Positions 35,553 to 44,408 of a stretch of DNA of 64,000 bases are shown here, one piece after another. This DNA comes from Roseomonas populi (GTDB taxonomy: Bacteria > Pseudomonadota > Alphaproteobacteria > Acetobacterales > Acetobacteraceae). The notes under the pieces were generated by a model. That model did no database searches, had not been told where the DNA came from, and saw only the letters and a program-made list of their open reading frames with translations. Position 1 is the first letter of the stretch, and every line of letters starts with the position of its first letter. The position numbers and the translations under genes were made by a program. The stretch covers positions 1 to 64,000 of the forward strand of contig NZ_JANJOU010000031.1 of assembly GCF_024594815.1 (NCBI RefSeq), written 5' to 3'.

Positions 35553-35959
35553 TAGGGCGCGGTCTTGGGGGTGGCCCCCGGGGCAGCACGGCCGCGCAGG
35601 TCGCGTGACAGGCCCTTTTCCTCCAGCGCCGCCAGGTAGGCGGGCCAGAGGGTGCCGTAGTCCCGGCCCAGGCGGTGCAGCGTCTCCCAGCTGTAGATGC
35701 CGGTGTCGTGCAGGTCGTCGAAGGTCAGGCGGACGGCGTAGTTCCCCACCGGCTCGATCCCGATGATCGCGACGAGACGCTTGCCGTGGACGAGCACCTT
35801 CTCCCCGGGGCCGTGGCCCTGCACCTCGGCAGAGGGGCTCTCCACGCGCAGGTACTCGGCGGGAAGCTCGAAGCGGCTGCCGTCGTCGAAGGCCACGTCC
35901 AGCCGGCGCTCGGCGCGGTTCAGCCGGATCTCGGTGGGGGTGGGCACGCCCTTTCCCAC
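35552..35959 (-). CDS. DUF971 domain protein
   Basis: 135 residues. Core VPTPTEIRLNRAERRLDVAFDDGS and ELPAEYLRVESPSAEVQGHG, then GNYAVRLTFDDLHDTGIYSWETLHRLG match DUF971 (gamma-butyrobetaine hydroxylase N-terminal-like domain, often linked to iron-sulfur work). A GTG at 35959 is the best start; 35947 (GTG) or 35965 (TTG) are alternatives, since no ATG exists. Lies 8 bases after the Trm112 gene. Confidence 0.75.
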   Translation of the reverse strand: MGKGVPTPTEIRLNRAERRLDVAFDDGSRFELPAEYLRVESPSAEVQGHGPGEKVLVHGKRLVAIIGIEPVGNYAVRLTFDDLHDTGIYSWETLHRLGRDYGTLWPAYLAALEEKGLSRDLRGRAAPGATPKTAP

Positions 35960-35967
35960 TTCCAACC

Positions 35968-36183
35968 CTAGAGGCGGCGGGCCTCGTCGGGCAGCATGAT
36001 GGGGATGCCGTCGCGGATGGGATAGGCGAGGCCCGCGCCCTCGCTCACCAGCTCGCCGGCCGCGCGGTCGTAGCGCAGCGGGCCCTTGGTGACGGGGCAG
36101 ACGAGGATCTCCAGCAGGCGGGGATCGACCGTGGCCTGGCCGGCGGTGGTGGCATCGCCGGCGGGCGGCGTGGTCTGGCTCAT
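35968..36183 (-). CDS. Trm112 family zinc-ribbon-like protein
   Basis: 71 residues. [28 protein letters not shown] and [21 protein letters not shown] are the Trm112/YcaR signature. The zinc site is reduced: only one of the usual four Cys (LVCP) is visible, as in many bacterial members. In eukaryotes Trm112 stabilises methyltransferases; the bacterial role is unclear. ATG 36183 gives MSQTTPP. Lies between the LON-domain and DUF971 genes. Confidence 0.82.
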   Translation of the reverse strand: MSQTTPPAGDATTAGQATVDPRLLEILVCPVTKGPLRYDRAAGELVSEGAGLAYPIRDGIPIMLPDEARRL

Positions 36184-36221
36184 CGCGAAGTCCTCGGCTC
36201 GGGCGGCCCGGTTTGGGCGCC

Positions 36222-36884
36222 TCAACTCGGGCGCATGTCTTGGCCTGGACCGGGCAGGCTGTCCATCCGCAGCATGGCCGCCAGCGCCTCGGCCCGGGCG
36301 GTCGTGTCGGCGGCTTCCAGCAGGGCCTGCTTCTCCACCGGGTCGAAGGGGCAGACCATGGCGAGGGTGGCGACCAGGGGGCCGTCCTCCAGCCGCTCGA
36401 TCGCCTCCCAGTTCGCATCAATCCCCTTAGCGCGGAAATAGCCGCGCAGAAGGTCCAGCAGCGCCGCGCGGTCCAGCACGGGCGGCGCGGCAGGGCGGTC
36501 CAGGTCGGCGGCGAAGGGGGCATAGTCCGGGCGCACCCGGCGGTAGCCATCCCGCATCGGCAGTTCCTCCGCCACATGGAAGCGGATGAGGCCGGTGAGG
36601 CTGATCAGCATGCGGCCATCCTCCGTCTCCGCGAAGGAGGAGAGACGGCCGAGGCAGCCCACGCGGTAGAGGGCGGGGCCCGTGGGCCCGGCGGGGGCGC
36701 CGGGGTCCGGCTGGATCATGCCAAAGCAGCGGCGGTTGGCGAGGCTCGCCTCCACCAACGCCAGGTAGCGCGGCTCGAAGATGTTCAGGGGCAACCGCCC
36801 GCCCGGCAGCATGAGGGCGCCGGGCAGCGGGAAGATGGCGATCTCCGCCGGAAGGGCATCAAGGTCCCGGGGATGGAAGGGCAT
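36222..36884 (-). CDS. LON substrate-binding domain protein
   Basis: 220 residues, only the N-terminal domain of Lon protease without ATPase or protease parts. [40 protein letters not shown] and [28 protein letters not shown] are the family signature. Likely a substrate or adaptor protein; function not established. It follows the thioredoxin/TPR gene by 65 bases in a conserved alphaproteobacterial operon. Confidence 0.9.
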   Translation of the reverse strand: MPFHPRDLDALPAEIAIFPLPGALMLPGGRLPLNIFEPRYLALVEASLANRRCFGMIQPDPGAPAGPTGPALYRVGCLGRLSSFAETEDGRMLISLTGLIRFHVAEELPMRDGYRRVRPDYAPFAADLDRPAAPPVLDRAALLDLLRGYFRAKGIDANWEAIERLEDGPLVATLAMVCPFDPVEKQALLEAADTTARAEALAAMLRMDSLPGPGQDMRPS

Positions 36885-36949
36885 GTCCGGGGAACCTCTC
36901 GTGGCGGTTGGGGAGAGGGGGAAGGCGGGCGCCCTCCCCCGGCCCCGCT

Positions 36950-37882
36950 TCAGCTGAACAGCAGGGAGGAGAGCTTGCGGCGGCCGGCCTTGGTGGCCGG
37001 GTCCTCGAAGCCCCAGGCCTCGAAGAACTTCAGGAGCTGCTTGCGGGCGGCCCCATCGTTCCAGGCGCGGTCGCGGCGGAAGGACTCCAGCAGGGCGTCG
37101 GCCGCCGCCACCCGATCGTTCGCGGCATTGAGGGCGACGGCGAGGTCGATCCGGGCCTCATGGTCGTTCGGGTCCGCGGCCAGCCGGGCCTCGTACTCCG
37201 CCAGCTTGCCGCGGGCCTCGCGCCCGGCCTTCGCCAGCTCCAGCGCGGAGCGGACGGCGGACACCTCCGCATGGTCGGCCACCTTCGGCGGCAGGCTTTC
37301 CAGCACCTGCGCGGCCTGATCCTCCTCGCCCAGCTCCATCAGGCAGCGGGCGACGCCGGCCATGGCGGCGGGGTTCTCCGGTTCCTGCTGGGCAAGGGCC
37401 CCGTAGAGCTCCAGCGCCCCCTGGAAGTCGCCCTCCTCCGCGGCCTGCTTCGCCTCGGCCAGGAGATCGGCCGAGGGCATCTGGCCGCCGGCCATCTTCA
37501 GCAGATTCTCGACGAACTTCTTCACCTCGCTCTCGGGCAGCGCGCCCTGGAAGAGGTCGGCGATCTGGCCCTGCCAGAAGGCGGCGACCGTGGGCACGGA
37601 TTGCAGCGGCAGGCCGAGCTGGGCGAGCTGCTGCACCAGGGCGCGGTTCTGGTCGATGTCGATCTTCACCAGCCGCACCCGGCCGCCCGCGGCGCGGACC
37701 ACCTTCTCCAGCGTGGGAGTGAGCTGCTTGCAAGGGCCGCACCAAGTCGCCCAGAAGTCCACGAGCACGGGCACCTGGCGGCTGGCGGCCACCACGTCCT
37801 GCATGAAGCTCTTCTGGTCGCTGTCCTTAATGATGTCTTCGGCGGCCGTGCCGCCCGGGGCGGGGTTGAGAACGGAATCCAT
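36950..37882 (-). CDS. Thioredoxin-TPR protein (YbbN/CnoX-like)
   Basis: 310 residues. Thioredoxin domain with intact redox site WCGPC (Cys48, Cys51), VRLVKIDIDQN and the cis-Pro region LPLQSVPTVAAF; then helical repeats (residues about 150-300) of TPR type, for example AEEGDFQGALELYGALAQQEPENPAAMAG. CnoX pairs a redox domain with holdase activity and hands clients to GroEL. In E. coli the site is SXXC; here the CGPC is complete, so oxidoreductase activity is possible. First gene of a five-gene operon. Confidence 0.88.
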   Translation of the reverse strand: MDSVLNPAPGGTAAEDIIKDSDQKSFMQDVVAASRQVPVLVDFWATWCGPCKQLTPTLEKVVRAAGGRVRLVKIDIDQNRALVQQLAQLGLPLQSVPTVAAFWQGQIADLFQGALPESEVKKFVENLLKMAGGQMPSADLLAEAKQAAEEGDFQGALELYGALAQQEPENPAAMAGVARCLMELGEEDQAAQVLESLPPKVADHAEVSAVRSALELAKAGREARGKLAEYEARLAADPNDHEARIDLAVALNAANDRVAAADALLESFRRDRAWNDGAARKQLLKFFEAWGFEDPATKAGRRKLSSLLFS

Positions 37883-38122
37883 GGTTACTGACGCCTGTCC
37901 GGGGTGATTTACCCCTAGATGCGGTTCATGTGGCGCTTGGGCAAGTCGTGCACGAGAGAGCCTTGATCTTGCTGTGCCCTCAAGTTGAACCGCCCGGGCT
38001 TCAGCGGGCGGCGCCTGTTGGGCCTACCGGGCAAACTCGGAGCGCCCCCGGCCATGAGGCTGGTGAAACCCCCTTAGGGCCGCCGCGGAACCGACCGGAG
38101 CTTCCGCCCCACGCCCGGCCCG

Positions 38123-39514
38123 TCACCCGCGTGGCCGGGCCCGGCAAAGGACGGTGCCGTTGGGCCGGATGGTCAGCCGGGCGGTGGGCTGGATCCTGGC
38201 CGGGGCGGTGGGGGCGATGTCGAAGTGCTGCAGCAGGCGGGCGAGGAGCAGCGTGCTCTCCACCGTGGCGAAGGCGGCGCCGGGGCAGACCCGTGGGCCG
38301 AGGCCGAAGGGGATGTAGGAATCCTTCGTGATTCCGGATGCCCGCTCCGGCAGGAAGCGGTCGGGGTCGAAGATGTCGGGGTCCTTCCAGAAGACCCGGT
38401 GGCGGTGGATCACCCAGGGGGAGACGACGACGATGTCCCGGGGCTGCAGCGTCCACCGCCGCACCTTGTCCGGCGCCAGGGGGGAGCGGACGAGGAAGCC
38501 GACGGGCGGGTAGAGGCGCAGCACCTCGCGCAGGACGCGCTTCGTGTAGGGCAGGCCGGCCTGGATGGCGTCCAGGCCTGGCGTCCCCTCCCCCAGCTCC
38601 TCCGCCTCGGCCCGGATGCGCTCCGCGGCCTCCGGCAGGTTGGCGAGGATGACGAAGGCCCAGGTGAGCATGCTGGCCGTCGTCTCGTGGCCGGCGAGGA
38701 AGAAGACGGCGATCTGGTCCACCAGCTCCTCCCGCGTGAAGCCGCGGCCGGTGTCCGGATCTGCGGCGGCGATCAGGGCGTCGGCGATGTCGCGCCCCGC
38801 CGGGCTGCCCGCGGCCAGGCGACGGTCCACCATGCGGCCGAGCGTGCCGCGGATGGCGGCGCAGGCGGCGCGGAAGCCCGCGGCCTGGGGCGGGGCGGCG
38901 TGCTTGCGGGAGTAGAGGAGCTTCCACGGGGCGAGCTGGTCCGACAGGGCCTGGAAGCGGGTGAAGGCCTCGAAGACCGTCGCGGCCTCTCCTGCCTCGA
39001 TCGGCTCGGAGAAGATCGTGCGGAAAACGACGTCGGCGGTGACGTGGCTGAGTTCCGCGTCGAGCGCGAAGGGCTTTCCGGCGCGCGCGTGGGCGGCCAC
39101 GCGGGCGACGCAGTCCGCCACCGCCGCGCCCATGTGGGGATAGGCCTTGGAGAGCGCCATCTGGGACATGGCCGGGCGGATCAGGTCCCGCTGGCGGCGC
39201 CAGCTGCGCCCGTTGGCGACGAAGACGCCGTCCCCCACCAGGGGGGAGAGCGCGTCCACGAAGACGGCGGCCTTGGGGTAGTTCTCCGCGCGCTCCACCA
39301 TCACCTCGCGCGCCGTCTCCGGGTGGTTAATGAGGTAGAGGCGGCGGTCGCCCATCGCGCGCTCGCCCATGAACATGTCGTAGGCGCGGCGCGGCAGGGC
39401 GGTGAGGAGGTTCGCGTCCCGGCTCAGCAGCACCTTCAGGAAGGTGCCGAGATTGCCCGAGGGGATGGGGGCCGGCGGGCGGTAGCGGGGGAGCGGGCTC
39501 TCAGCCACGGTCAC
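38123..39514 (-). CDS. Cytochrome P450
   Basis: 463 residues. Heme motif FGLGPRVCPGAAFA with the Cys thiolate; I-helix FFLAGHETTASML; K-helix ETAR-equivalent EVLRLYPP. It activates O2 to hydroxylate a lipophilic substrate and needs ferredoxin or another reductase, none of which is nearby. The PPAPIPSGNLGTF start and LYPPVGFLVRSPLAPD recall the CYP102/CYP4-like fatty-acid group, but the substrate is unknown. Overlaps the membrane hydrolase gene by 14 bases, so the two are co-translated. Confidence 0.92.
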   Translation of the reverse strand: MTVAESPLPRYRPPAPIPSGNLGTFLKVLLSRDANLLTALPRRAYDMFMGERAMGDRRLYLINHPETAREVMVERAENYPKAAVFVDALSPLVGDGVFVANGRSWRRQRDLIRPAMSQMALSKAYPHMGAAVADCVARVAAHARAGKPFALDAELSHVTADVVFRTIFSEPIEAGEAATVFEAFTRFQALSDQLAPWKLLYSRKHAAPPQAAGFRAACAAIRGTLGRMVDRRLAAGSPAGRDIADALIAAADPDTGRGFTREELVDQIAVFFLAGHETTASMLTWAFVILANLPEAAERIRAEAEELGEGTPGLDAIQAGLPYTKRVLREVLRLYPPVGFLVRSPLAPDKVRRWTLQPRDIVVVSPWVIHRHRVFWKDPDIFDPDRFLPERASGITKDSYIPFGLGPRVCPGAAFATVESTLLLARLLQHFDIAPTAPARIQPTARLTIRPNGTVLCRARPRG

Positions 39515-40700
39515 GCGTCACGGACTCCAGGGGCTCGGGGCCGGCCAGGAAACGGTAGAACTCGTACTCGCCGGGCCTGTCATTGGCGCGCAGGAACTGG
39601 AAGTGCAGTTCGTAGAAGCGATAGGCCAGCTCCGCGTAGCGTTCGGCGGAGAAGATTTCCTTGAACCGGGCGGAGCGCACGGAGGGGTTGCGGCGAGGTC
39701 TTCCGCCAAGGTCCAGGCGAAAGGCGCGGACCGGGTCCAGCCAGGGGAAGTTCAGCACGTCCTGCGGGGCGAAGTAGTCCACCCAGAGCATCCCTTCGTC
39801 CGTGACCAGGGCCTGCATGGCCTTGCGGGTGGGGCTTGGCAGCCCGCCCGCGACCGCGATGGGGGTGTTGCCGCCGATGGTCATCAGGGAGAGGCAGGGG
39901 CCTTCGCCGCCAGTCGCACCCATCAGGCGGCGGGCGCGTTCCACGATCGAGATGGCGACGAAGCTGCCGGAGCTGTGGCCGATGACCAGGACTTCGTCCA
40001 GGGCGGGATCCCTTGCGGCCTCGGCGACACGGTGAGCGAAGGCCTCGAACCGGGCATCCGCCTCCGGGTCCCGGCTGGTGCGGTGGCGCCAGGTGAAGAT
40101 CCAGTCGTTGATGAGGTACCAGACGTAGAAGCGGCGATCGAGGTACTCAGTGACCCGAAGCAGGCCGAAGAGGAGGGGGGCGGCCGGAGCCAGCCCTGCC
40201 AGGCGCGGAAACCCCAGCGCCCCGGCCAGCGCCAGGCAGCCGGCGACGAGGCCGAGCGCCACCAGGGCGTAGAGGAGCGCCATGGCCCAGGGGTAGAGGG
40301 AGAAGACGCCGAACTTCCAATTCAGCCGGAGCATCTGCGCCACCGTGCCGGATATCAGCGCTTCCCAGACCACGCGCAGGCTGAGCAGGGCGACGCGCCA
40401 CTTCGGCACGGCGAAGTCGCGCACGGCGATCTCGTGCCAGGAGAGGCAGTCCACCACCGTCTCGACCGGGCCTTCGGGCCAGTCCGCCGCGATGTGCCAG
40501 CGTGCGGTGCCTTCTTCCTTCGCGGCGCGCATCCGGGCGGCGATGCCGTGGAGGGCGGCGAATTTTCTGAGCTCGCGCGAGAAGAGGAGGAAGTAGGTGC
40601 GCGGGCTGCGGGGATCGTAGCCCGGGACGTAGAAGACGTGGCGACGGCGGACCCTGGCGGGCGGCTCGCTGGCCTCGGCGCGGCCTTCGTCAAAAATCAT
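39501..40700 (-). CDS. Membrane-embedded alpha/beta hydrolase-like protein
   Basis: 399 residues. FYVPGYDPRSPRTYFLLFSREL near the N-terminus, a pair of TM helices in the middle (PWAMALLYALVALGLVAGCLALAGALGF), then a hydrolase-like core with nucleophile motif VLVIGHSSGSF (GxSxG). The C-terminus contains a conserved Arg/Tyr-rich stretch (RYAELAYRFYELHFQFLRANDRPGEYEF). It is probably a membrane-bound esterase or lipase. Leads the cytochrome P450 by overlapping reading frames, which suggests a shared lipid pathway. Confidence 0.65.
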   Translation of the reverse strand: MIFDEGRAEASEPPARVRRRHVFYVPGYDPRSPRTYFLLFSRELRKFAALHGIAARMRAAKEEGTARWHIAADWPEGPVETVVDCLSWHEIAVRDFAVPKWRVALLSLRVVWEALISGTVAQMLRLNWKFGVFSLYPWAMALLYALVALGLVAGCLALAGALGFPRLAGLAPAAPLLFGLLRVTEYLDRRFYVWYLINDWIFTWRHRTSRDPEADARFEAFAHRVAEAARDPALDEVLVIGHSSGSFVAISIVERARRLMGATGGEGPCLSLMTIGGNTPIAVAGGLPSPTRKAMQALVTDEGMLWVDYFAPQDVLNFPWLDPVRAFRLDLGGRPRRNPSVRSARFKEIFSAERYAELAYRFYELHFQFLRANDRPGEYEFYRFLAGPEPLESVTRDRG

Positions 40701-40830
40701 AGGGCGAGACTACATGCCCTGGCGGGGAAAGGGCCAGGGCGGGGCCCGCCCGCCGGTTGCTGCCGGAACGATCAGGAAGGGGGGTTGCAAGCCCAGACGC
40801 CCCGTGTCATACGGCCGCCACACACGGAGC

Positions 40831-40905
<75 letters not shown>

Positions 40906-41274
40906 ATCTCTCTCAGACAAAGCTTTCTCTGGTGAGGTTGGGATCGCGCTTCTCCGTGTGTTTTCCCTACATTTGCGGCGCGCACCTTGATACTTCGAAG
41001 GTGGAACGAGCGCTGTTTTCTCTCTCCGGAGAGGCAGTTGTCTCCGAAGCTTGGGACTGGGATGATTCAGTCTACAAGGTTTAGTGTCTTGTAATCGCGC
41101 AATGTTTTCCGGCCACTCTCATCCAGAGTTGGTGTTTCTTCGCCCCGGGCGGTCGAACTCTTCGTCCAATCACGCGCTAAACGCCCGAGCTTTGGCTGTG
41201 CCCATCGTGGGCGTGGCGATGCCGTGTCGTTCGACCAGCTACGCCGATCTTTCTTCACATGACGAGGCATTCCC
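40906..41274. other. Gene-poor start of the island
   Basis: No gene can be supported. A plus-strand frame from 40983 ends ...EAWDWDDSVYKV at 41084 and looks protein-like at its tail, but has no credible start; it could be a remnant of a disrupted gene. The rest shows nothing clear. Confidence 0.4.
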
Positions 41275-41448
41275 ATGGCCAACCTCCCTCCCCTTCCGCC
41301 TGCTGGTCGCGCGCCCCAGGGCGGCAAGAACGCCACCGGCGGCAAGGGCAATCCCAAGGACGCACGAGCAGGCGCAGTTAGCAGCGGCGGCAAGCAGGGC
41401 GGCGTGAGCAGCGCGACCCAGAGCAACCGCAAGACGGGGGACCGCTGA
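41275..41448 (+). CDS. Small Gly/Lys/Ser-rich ORF, unknown
   Basis: 57 residues from ATG 41275 (MANLPPLPPAGRAPQGGKNA). Low-complexity and basic with repeated GGK units; possibly a disordered nucleic-acid-binding peptide. Only modest ribosome-site support (GAGGC). It may be spurious. Confidence 0.3.
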   Translation: MANLPPLPPAGRAPQGGKNATGGKGNPKDARAGAVSSGGKQGGVSSATQSNRKTGDR

Positions 41449-41485
41449 GCGATGCGGCGCCAACGCAGCGAGCCCGGCCCAGCCG

Positions 41486-41665
41486 TTAGCTGAGCGCCAG
41501 CTTCCTGAGACAGCTGTCGAACGCGTGGAAGGCTGTCGCGACCTCCCGCAACTCCCGGCTGGTATGGGACCAGTACAGCGCCATTATGCCGAGTCCATTC
41601 TGCGGCGGAGTATAGCCAGTAGCGGCATGGCCGTTATCGACCTTGGAGTACTTCGAACCGGACAA
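41486..41665 (-). CDS. Short minus-strand ORF, unknown
   Basis: 59 residues if it starts at the TTG at 41665 (SGSKYSKVDNGHAATGYTPP and MALYWSHTSRELREVATAF). Composition looks like real protein, with aromatic and charged residues well mixed, but there is no ATG near the front; an internal ATG would leave 32 residues. It could be the end of a broken gene. Confidence 0.28.
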   Translation of the reverse strand: MSGSKYSKVDNGHAATGYTPPQNGLGIMALYWSHTSRELREVATAFHAFDSCLRKLALS

Positions 41666-41935
41666 GAGGCGTCTGCAGCTTGGCGATCAGCGTCCGCGGC
41701 AGGGTCAACCGGCGTAGTCACCGCGAGTTAGAGGCCGCCAGGCACGACGGTAGCCGGACGCACCAGGCGGGGCGGAATATTGCAAGCATCTGCGTGGGCG
41801 CGATGCGCCTGGCCCCGTTCTCGCCCATAATCACTCTGCTGCTCGCGCTCACGACGATCGCGGGCATCCTCTCGAGGAGGTTGTGGCGCCGATCTGCCTA
41901 GCCTGACCGCAGAGCAGGTCGTCGCCATCGGCTCC

Positions 41936-42196
41936 ATGTTCTTCGCCGGCCTCGCCGGGTTGCTCACCGCCGGCGGCGCCATCCGCTCGCGGCGGGACGT
42001 CCTCAACAAGGAGGATGAGGAGGAACTGGAGATGGCGCTGGCTATGGCCCGGCGCAAATTGGCGCACGCCCATGCCTTCATCAGCGTCCTAACCCTGGCG
42101 GCCGTGAAGATCCGGCACGTCGCGGCCGAGCGGCTCATCCTTGCAGGCGAAGATCGGCTCCTGCCCGAGGTGCCGGTGTTCAAGGATATTGATTAG
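41936..42196 (+). CDS. Small protein with N-terminal hydrophobic segment
   Basis: 86 residues: MFFAGLAGLLTAGGAIRSRRD then an acidic helix (NKEDEEELEMALAMARRKLAHAHAF) and a second half HVAAERLILAGEDRLLP. The frame stays open upstream without another start. Just before it, 41803-41901 could encode a 32-residue TM peptide (MRLAPFSPIITLLLALTTIAG). Small TM proteins in tandem near a muramidase recall phage lysis accessory proteins, but the lysis pair lies 2.5 kb away; function unknown. Confidence 0.4.
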   Translation: MFFAGLAGLLTAGGAIRSRRDVLNKEDEEELEMALAMARRKLAHAHAFISVLTLAAVKIRHVAAERLILAGEDRLLPEVPVFKDID

Positions 42197-42211
42197 CCCG
42201 CGCCCGGAGGC

Positions 42212-42445
42212 TCAGCAGATTGGGAGAGGAACCAGGGTCTTGCTGCGGTAGAACGCGTCGAGCGCAAGCTCATTCGCGCGGTCGGCAGAGACGAACACCA
42301 CCTCGTATCGGTCGGTGGTCTTGATCACCACTGCGACCTTTCTGACCCCGTCTGAGGGGTCCAGCATCTCTTCGATGCTGACAATCAGGGCATAGCCTGC
42401 CGGCGGAACCCTCAGCGCCTCTCCCTCCAGCCGCAGCTGACAGGC
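42212..42445 (-). pseudogene. Open reading segment without start codon
   Basis: After a TAA at 42446-42448, 77 sense codons run to a TGA at 42212-42214: LEGEALRVPPAGYALIVSIE, then DRYEVVFVSADRANELALD. The sequence is protein-like with alternating hydrophobic strands, but the only ATG is internal. Either a CTG start is used or the 5' part was lost. No family recognised. Confidence 0.3.
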
Positions 42446-42507
42446 TTAACTCGTCATCACGCGGCCGGTTCCGACAGCCGCGCCCGGCCGGCTAGCAAAC
42501 CGCGACC

Positions 42508-42750
42508 CTAATCTGACTTGCGCAGCGGTACCGCTTCCAGCCGTACGGTCTCCCGCCATCGCTCCCGCCACTGAGCAACGCGCCTCTCCGCTTCGCCGGG
42601 AGGCGCCAGCTCCCGAATGAGCACCGCACCAACGTCCCGTAGCAAGGCTCTCGATAGTTCCCGCTTATTGAAGAGAGCGATCAGGTCGTCCAGCAGCACA
42701 TCCAGATCGCCGCGAGAGTGGCGAGGGTTGGGGCAGATGTGCGTCGCCAT
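42508..42750 (-). CDS. Small hypothetical protein
   Basis: 80 residues, helical and charged: SRGDLDVLLDDLIALFNKRELSRALLRDVGAVLIREL, then ERRVAQWRERWRETVRL. Protein-like composition, no known motif, weak ribosome-site support. Confidence 0.4.
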   Translation of the reverse strand: MATHICPNPRHSRGDLDVLLDDLIALFNKRELSRALLRDVGAVLIRELAPPGEAERRVAQWRERWRETVRLEAVPLRKSD

Positions 42751-42881
42751 GTCGGACTTTTGGATGCAGCCGCCGAGCGAGAGTGGGGATCACCCCCGAG
42801 GGTAGCTTGGTTTGGGATCAAACCTTATTGGGTAACATCCCGCAATAAACCCGAGGTTGAGAATGGCCTGCGGATAGACAA

Positions 42882-42902
42882 CGCGCCCGGCCGGTCAGCC
42901 GG
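42882..42902. repeat. 21-bp repeat, copy 1
   Basis: This 21-base sequence, with core CCCGGCCGGTCAGCCGG, is found again exactly at 44370-44390. It lies 12 bases before the small gene at 42914. Shorter relatives (GGCCGGTCAG at 43471-43480, CCCGGCCGGC at 42483-42492) occur at the ends of nearby small ORFs. Confidence 0.7.
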
Positions 42903-42913
42903 ATACATCAGAA

Positions 42914-43135
42914 GTGGAAACGACGAAGAAAGAAGCGTGGGCTGCCCGCATGGAAGCGGGCGCTGAAGCGGTACTGACTGCCCTCTCAAAGGTGGGTATC
43001 GGCGATGATCCGGCGGTCTTGGCCGGCGTGCTGGGAGGCGTCGTTGGGCGTCTCGCGGCCGTGACAGACGATCTAGCCGCGATCCTGGCAATCATCACCG
43101 CATGGCTAAGGTCATCATTAGCGGCGACCTGCTGA
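42914..43135 (+). CDS. Small hypothetical protein with hydrophobic C-terminus
   Basis: 73 residues: charged N-terminus METTKKEAWAARMEAG, then Ala/Val-rich GVLGGVVGRLAAVTDDLAAILAIITAWL. Could be a membrane-associated or helical-bundle peptide. A 21-bp repeat sits just upstream. Coding status uncertain. Confidence 0.38.
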   Translation: METTKKEAWAARMEAGAEAVLTALSKVGIGDDPAVLAGVLGGVVGRLAAVTDDLAAILAIITAWLRSSLAATC

Positions 43136-43476
43136 ACCGGCCCTGAACACGCTGGGCGCCATAAGCAAAGCAGCGCGCAGCGCTGCGGGCCGGATTCGAC
43201 ACCGACTGCACTTCGGGGCTGCAGCACCGGTTAGTGATCTGCCATCCGTCGTGCCTCTGCTGAGGCGGGTCCTTCCCCGCTGCCGCAGCGCCGCGCCCCA
43301 CATGGAGGTCGGAACCGATCCGTCAACTTCGTGGCACAATCAAAGCTATCTTCAGGACGGCGTCTTGAGCGTCTTCATTTCGTCTTCCAGAATTCCTCAA
43401 AATTGAGGACCGGCGTCCGTAAAGTTCGGGATACGCCGAGCTTGGGTGGTAGCAGGTTACCGCCGCTCCCGGCCGG
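43136..43476. other. Gene-poor stretch
   Basis: 341 bases between small ORFs. I see no supported gene, RNA or clear repeat, only scattered short open frames without ribosome sites. Confidence 0.4.
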
Positions 43477-43677
43477 TCAGTTGGAGCTGTCCTCGAAATC
43501 AGATATTGGGATGAAGCGTCCGTCCTGCATGGCCTCGAAGAGGCCCAGTTCCTGCGCTCGCCAGAGCGGCATGTGGACCAGGCGTGTTTCCTCCTCGGTC
43601 ATGTAGGCGACAACTACGACGATGAGGTTGAGCCCGAGCGGCACCTCGACGGTCTCCAGGTCTAGGAGGCGCGCCAT
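43477..43677 (-). CDS. Small hypothetical protein
   Basis: 66 residues: MARLLDLETVEVPLGLNLIVVVVAYMTEEETRL is split by a beta-like hydrophobic stretch, then HMPLWRAQELGLFEAMQDGRFIPISDFEDSSN. Acidic, compact and protein-like. ATG 43677 preferred to upstream starts because the extension is Arg/Gly-rich. Family not recognised. Confidence 0.45.
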   Translation of the reverse strand: MARLLDLETVEVPLGLNLIVVVVAYMTEEETRLVHMPLWRAQELGLFEAMQDGRFIPISDFEDSSN

Positions 43678-43831
43678 GTCCCTTGGCCACCGACCTCCCA
43701 CGCCACGGCTCCTGTTCAGAGAGCCGCAGCCGTACCGCCGCCGGACGGCTTCCGGCACCCCAGAAAAATGGAACGCTCATGTCCGACGCCCTCGCGCCGG
43801 CTACCGGTCCCGTGGGTTTCCGACGTAACTG

Positions 43832-44038
43832 TTAGGACAGTGCGGCGCGCCAGAGCTCATGAGCGAGGTTGCCATGGATACGTGTCATCTCGGCAAGTTC
43901 CTCGACGGCTGCCAGAAGCAGATCATCCCGTCCTGCTCGCTCCAACTCGGCGATCAGTTCCCTCTGGCGCTTGATTTTTAACTCGCTCGCATGTGCGCGC
44001 TGAAGAGCTTTTTCGAAGCGCGTCGGCTCTGGCGTCAA
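43832..44038 (-). CDS. Small helical hypothetical protein
   Basis: 68 residues: RFEKALQRAHASELKIKRQRELIAELERAGRDDLLLAAVEELAEM. The segment IKRQRELIAELERAGRD resembles a short helical motif seen in many small alphaproteobacterial proteins of unknown role. Coiled-coil likely; no catalytic residues. Confidence 0.5.
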   Translation of the reverse strand: MTPEPTRFEKALQRAHASELKIKRQRELIAELERAGRDDLLLAAVEELAEMTRIHGNLAHELWRAALS

Positions 44039-44120
44039 CCTGTAGGTCCAGCAGCGATATATGGACCTCTAGCCTCTCGCGCTCAGATCGGCATTCACAG
44101 GCGATATCCATTTTGCCTGG

Positions 44121-44324
44121 TCAGCCGAGCTTGGGCGGGCTCTGTTCGACCAGCTTGGTCCGCTGCTTCCCACAGCGTCGGCAGATCATGAAGTTGTACC
44201 TCGTGCCCAAGCCGTAAGGCATTGGACGCCAGCCTGCGCTCTTCCACTGGTGGCCCAAGCACTGGCAGGCGGCTGACTGCAGCAGCCCACGCACAAGACG
44301 CCCTGCTCCTGCGACAAAGCTCAT
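44121..44324 (-). CDS. Small Cys-containing (zinc-ribbon-like) protein
   Basis: 67 residues. CQCLGHQW near the middle and YNFMICRRCGKQRTKL at the end give a C-x-C....C-x-x-C pattern that could bind zinc. Similar short Cys proteins occur in prophages. A longer start at 44367 in another frame is not supported. Confidence 0.45.
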   Translation of the reverse strand: MSFVAGAGRLVRGLLQSAACQCLGHQWKSAGWRPMPYGLGTRYNFMICRRCGKQRTKLVEQSPPKLG

Positions 44325-44369
44325 CCTGCGACGGCACCTGACACTTGTTCGGCGAGCCGTCTAGCATCC

Positions 44370-44390
44370 CGCGCCCGGCCGGTCAGCCGG
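44370..44390. repeat. 21-bp repeat, copy 2
   Basis: Identical to 42882-42902 (core CCCGGCCGGTCAGCCGG). It lies 19 bases before the holin-candidate gene, as copy 1 lies just before another small gene. Possibly a small mobile repeat or shared upstream control site. Confidence 0.7.
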
Positions 44391-44408
44391 GCACCCCTAG
44401 CCATAACG

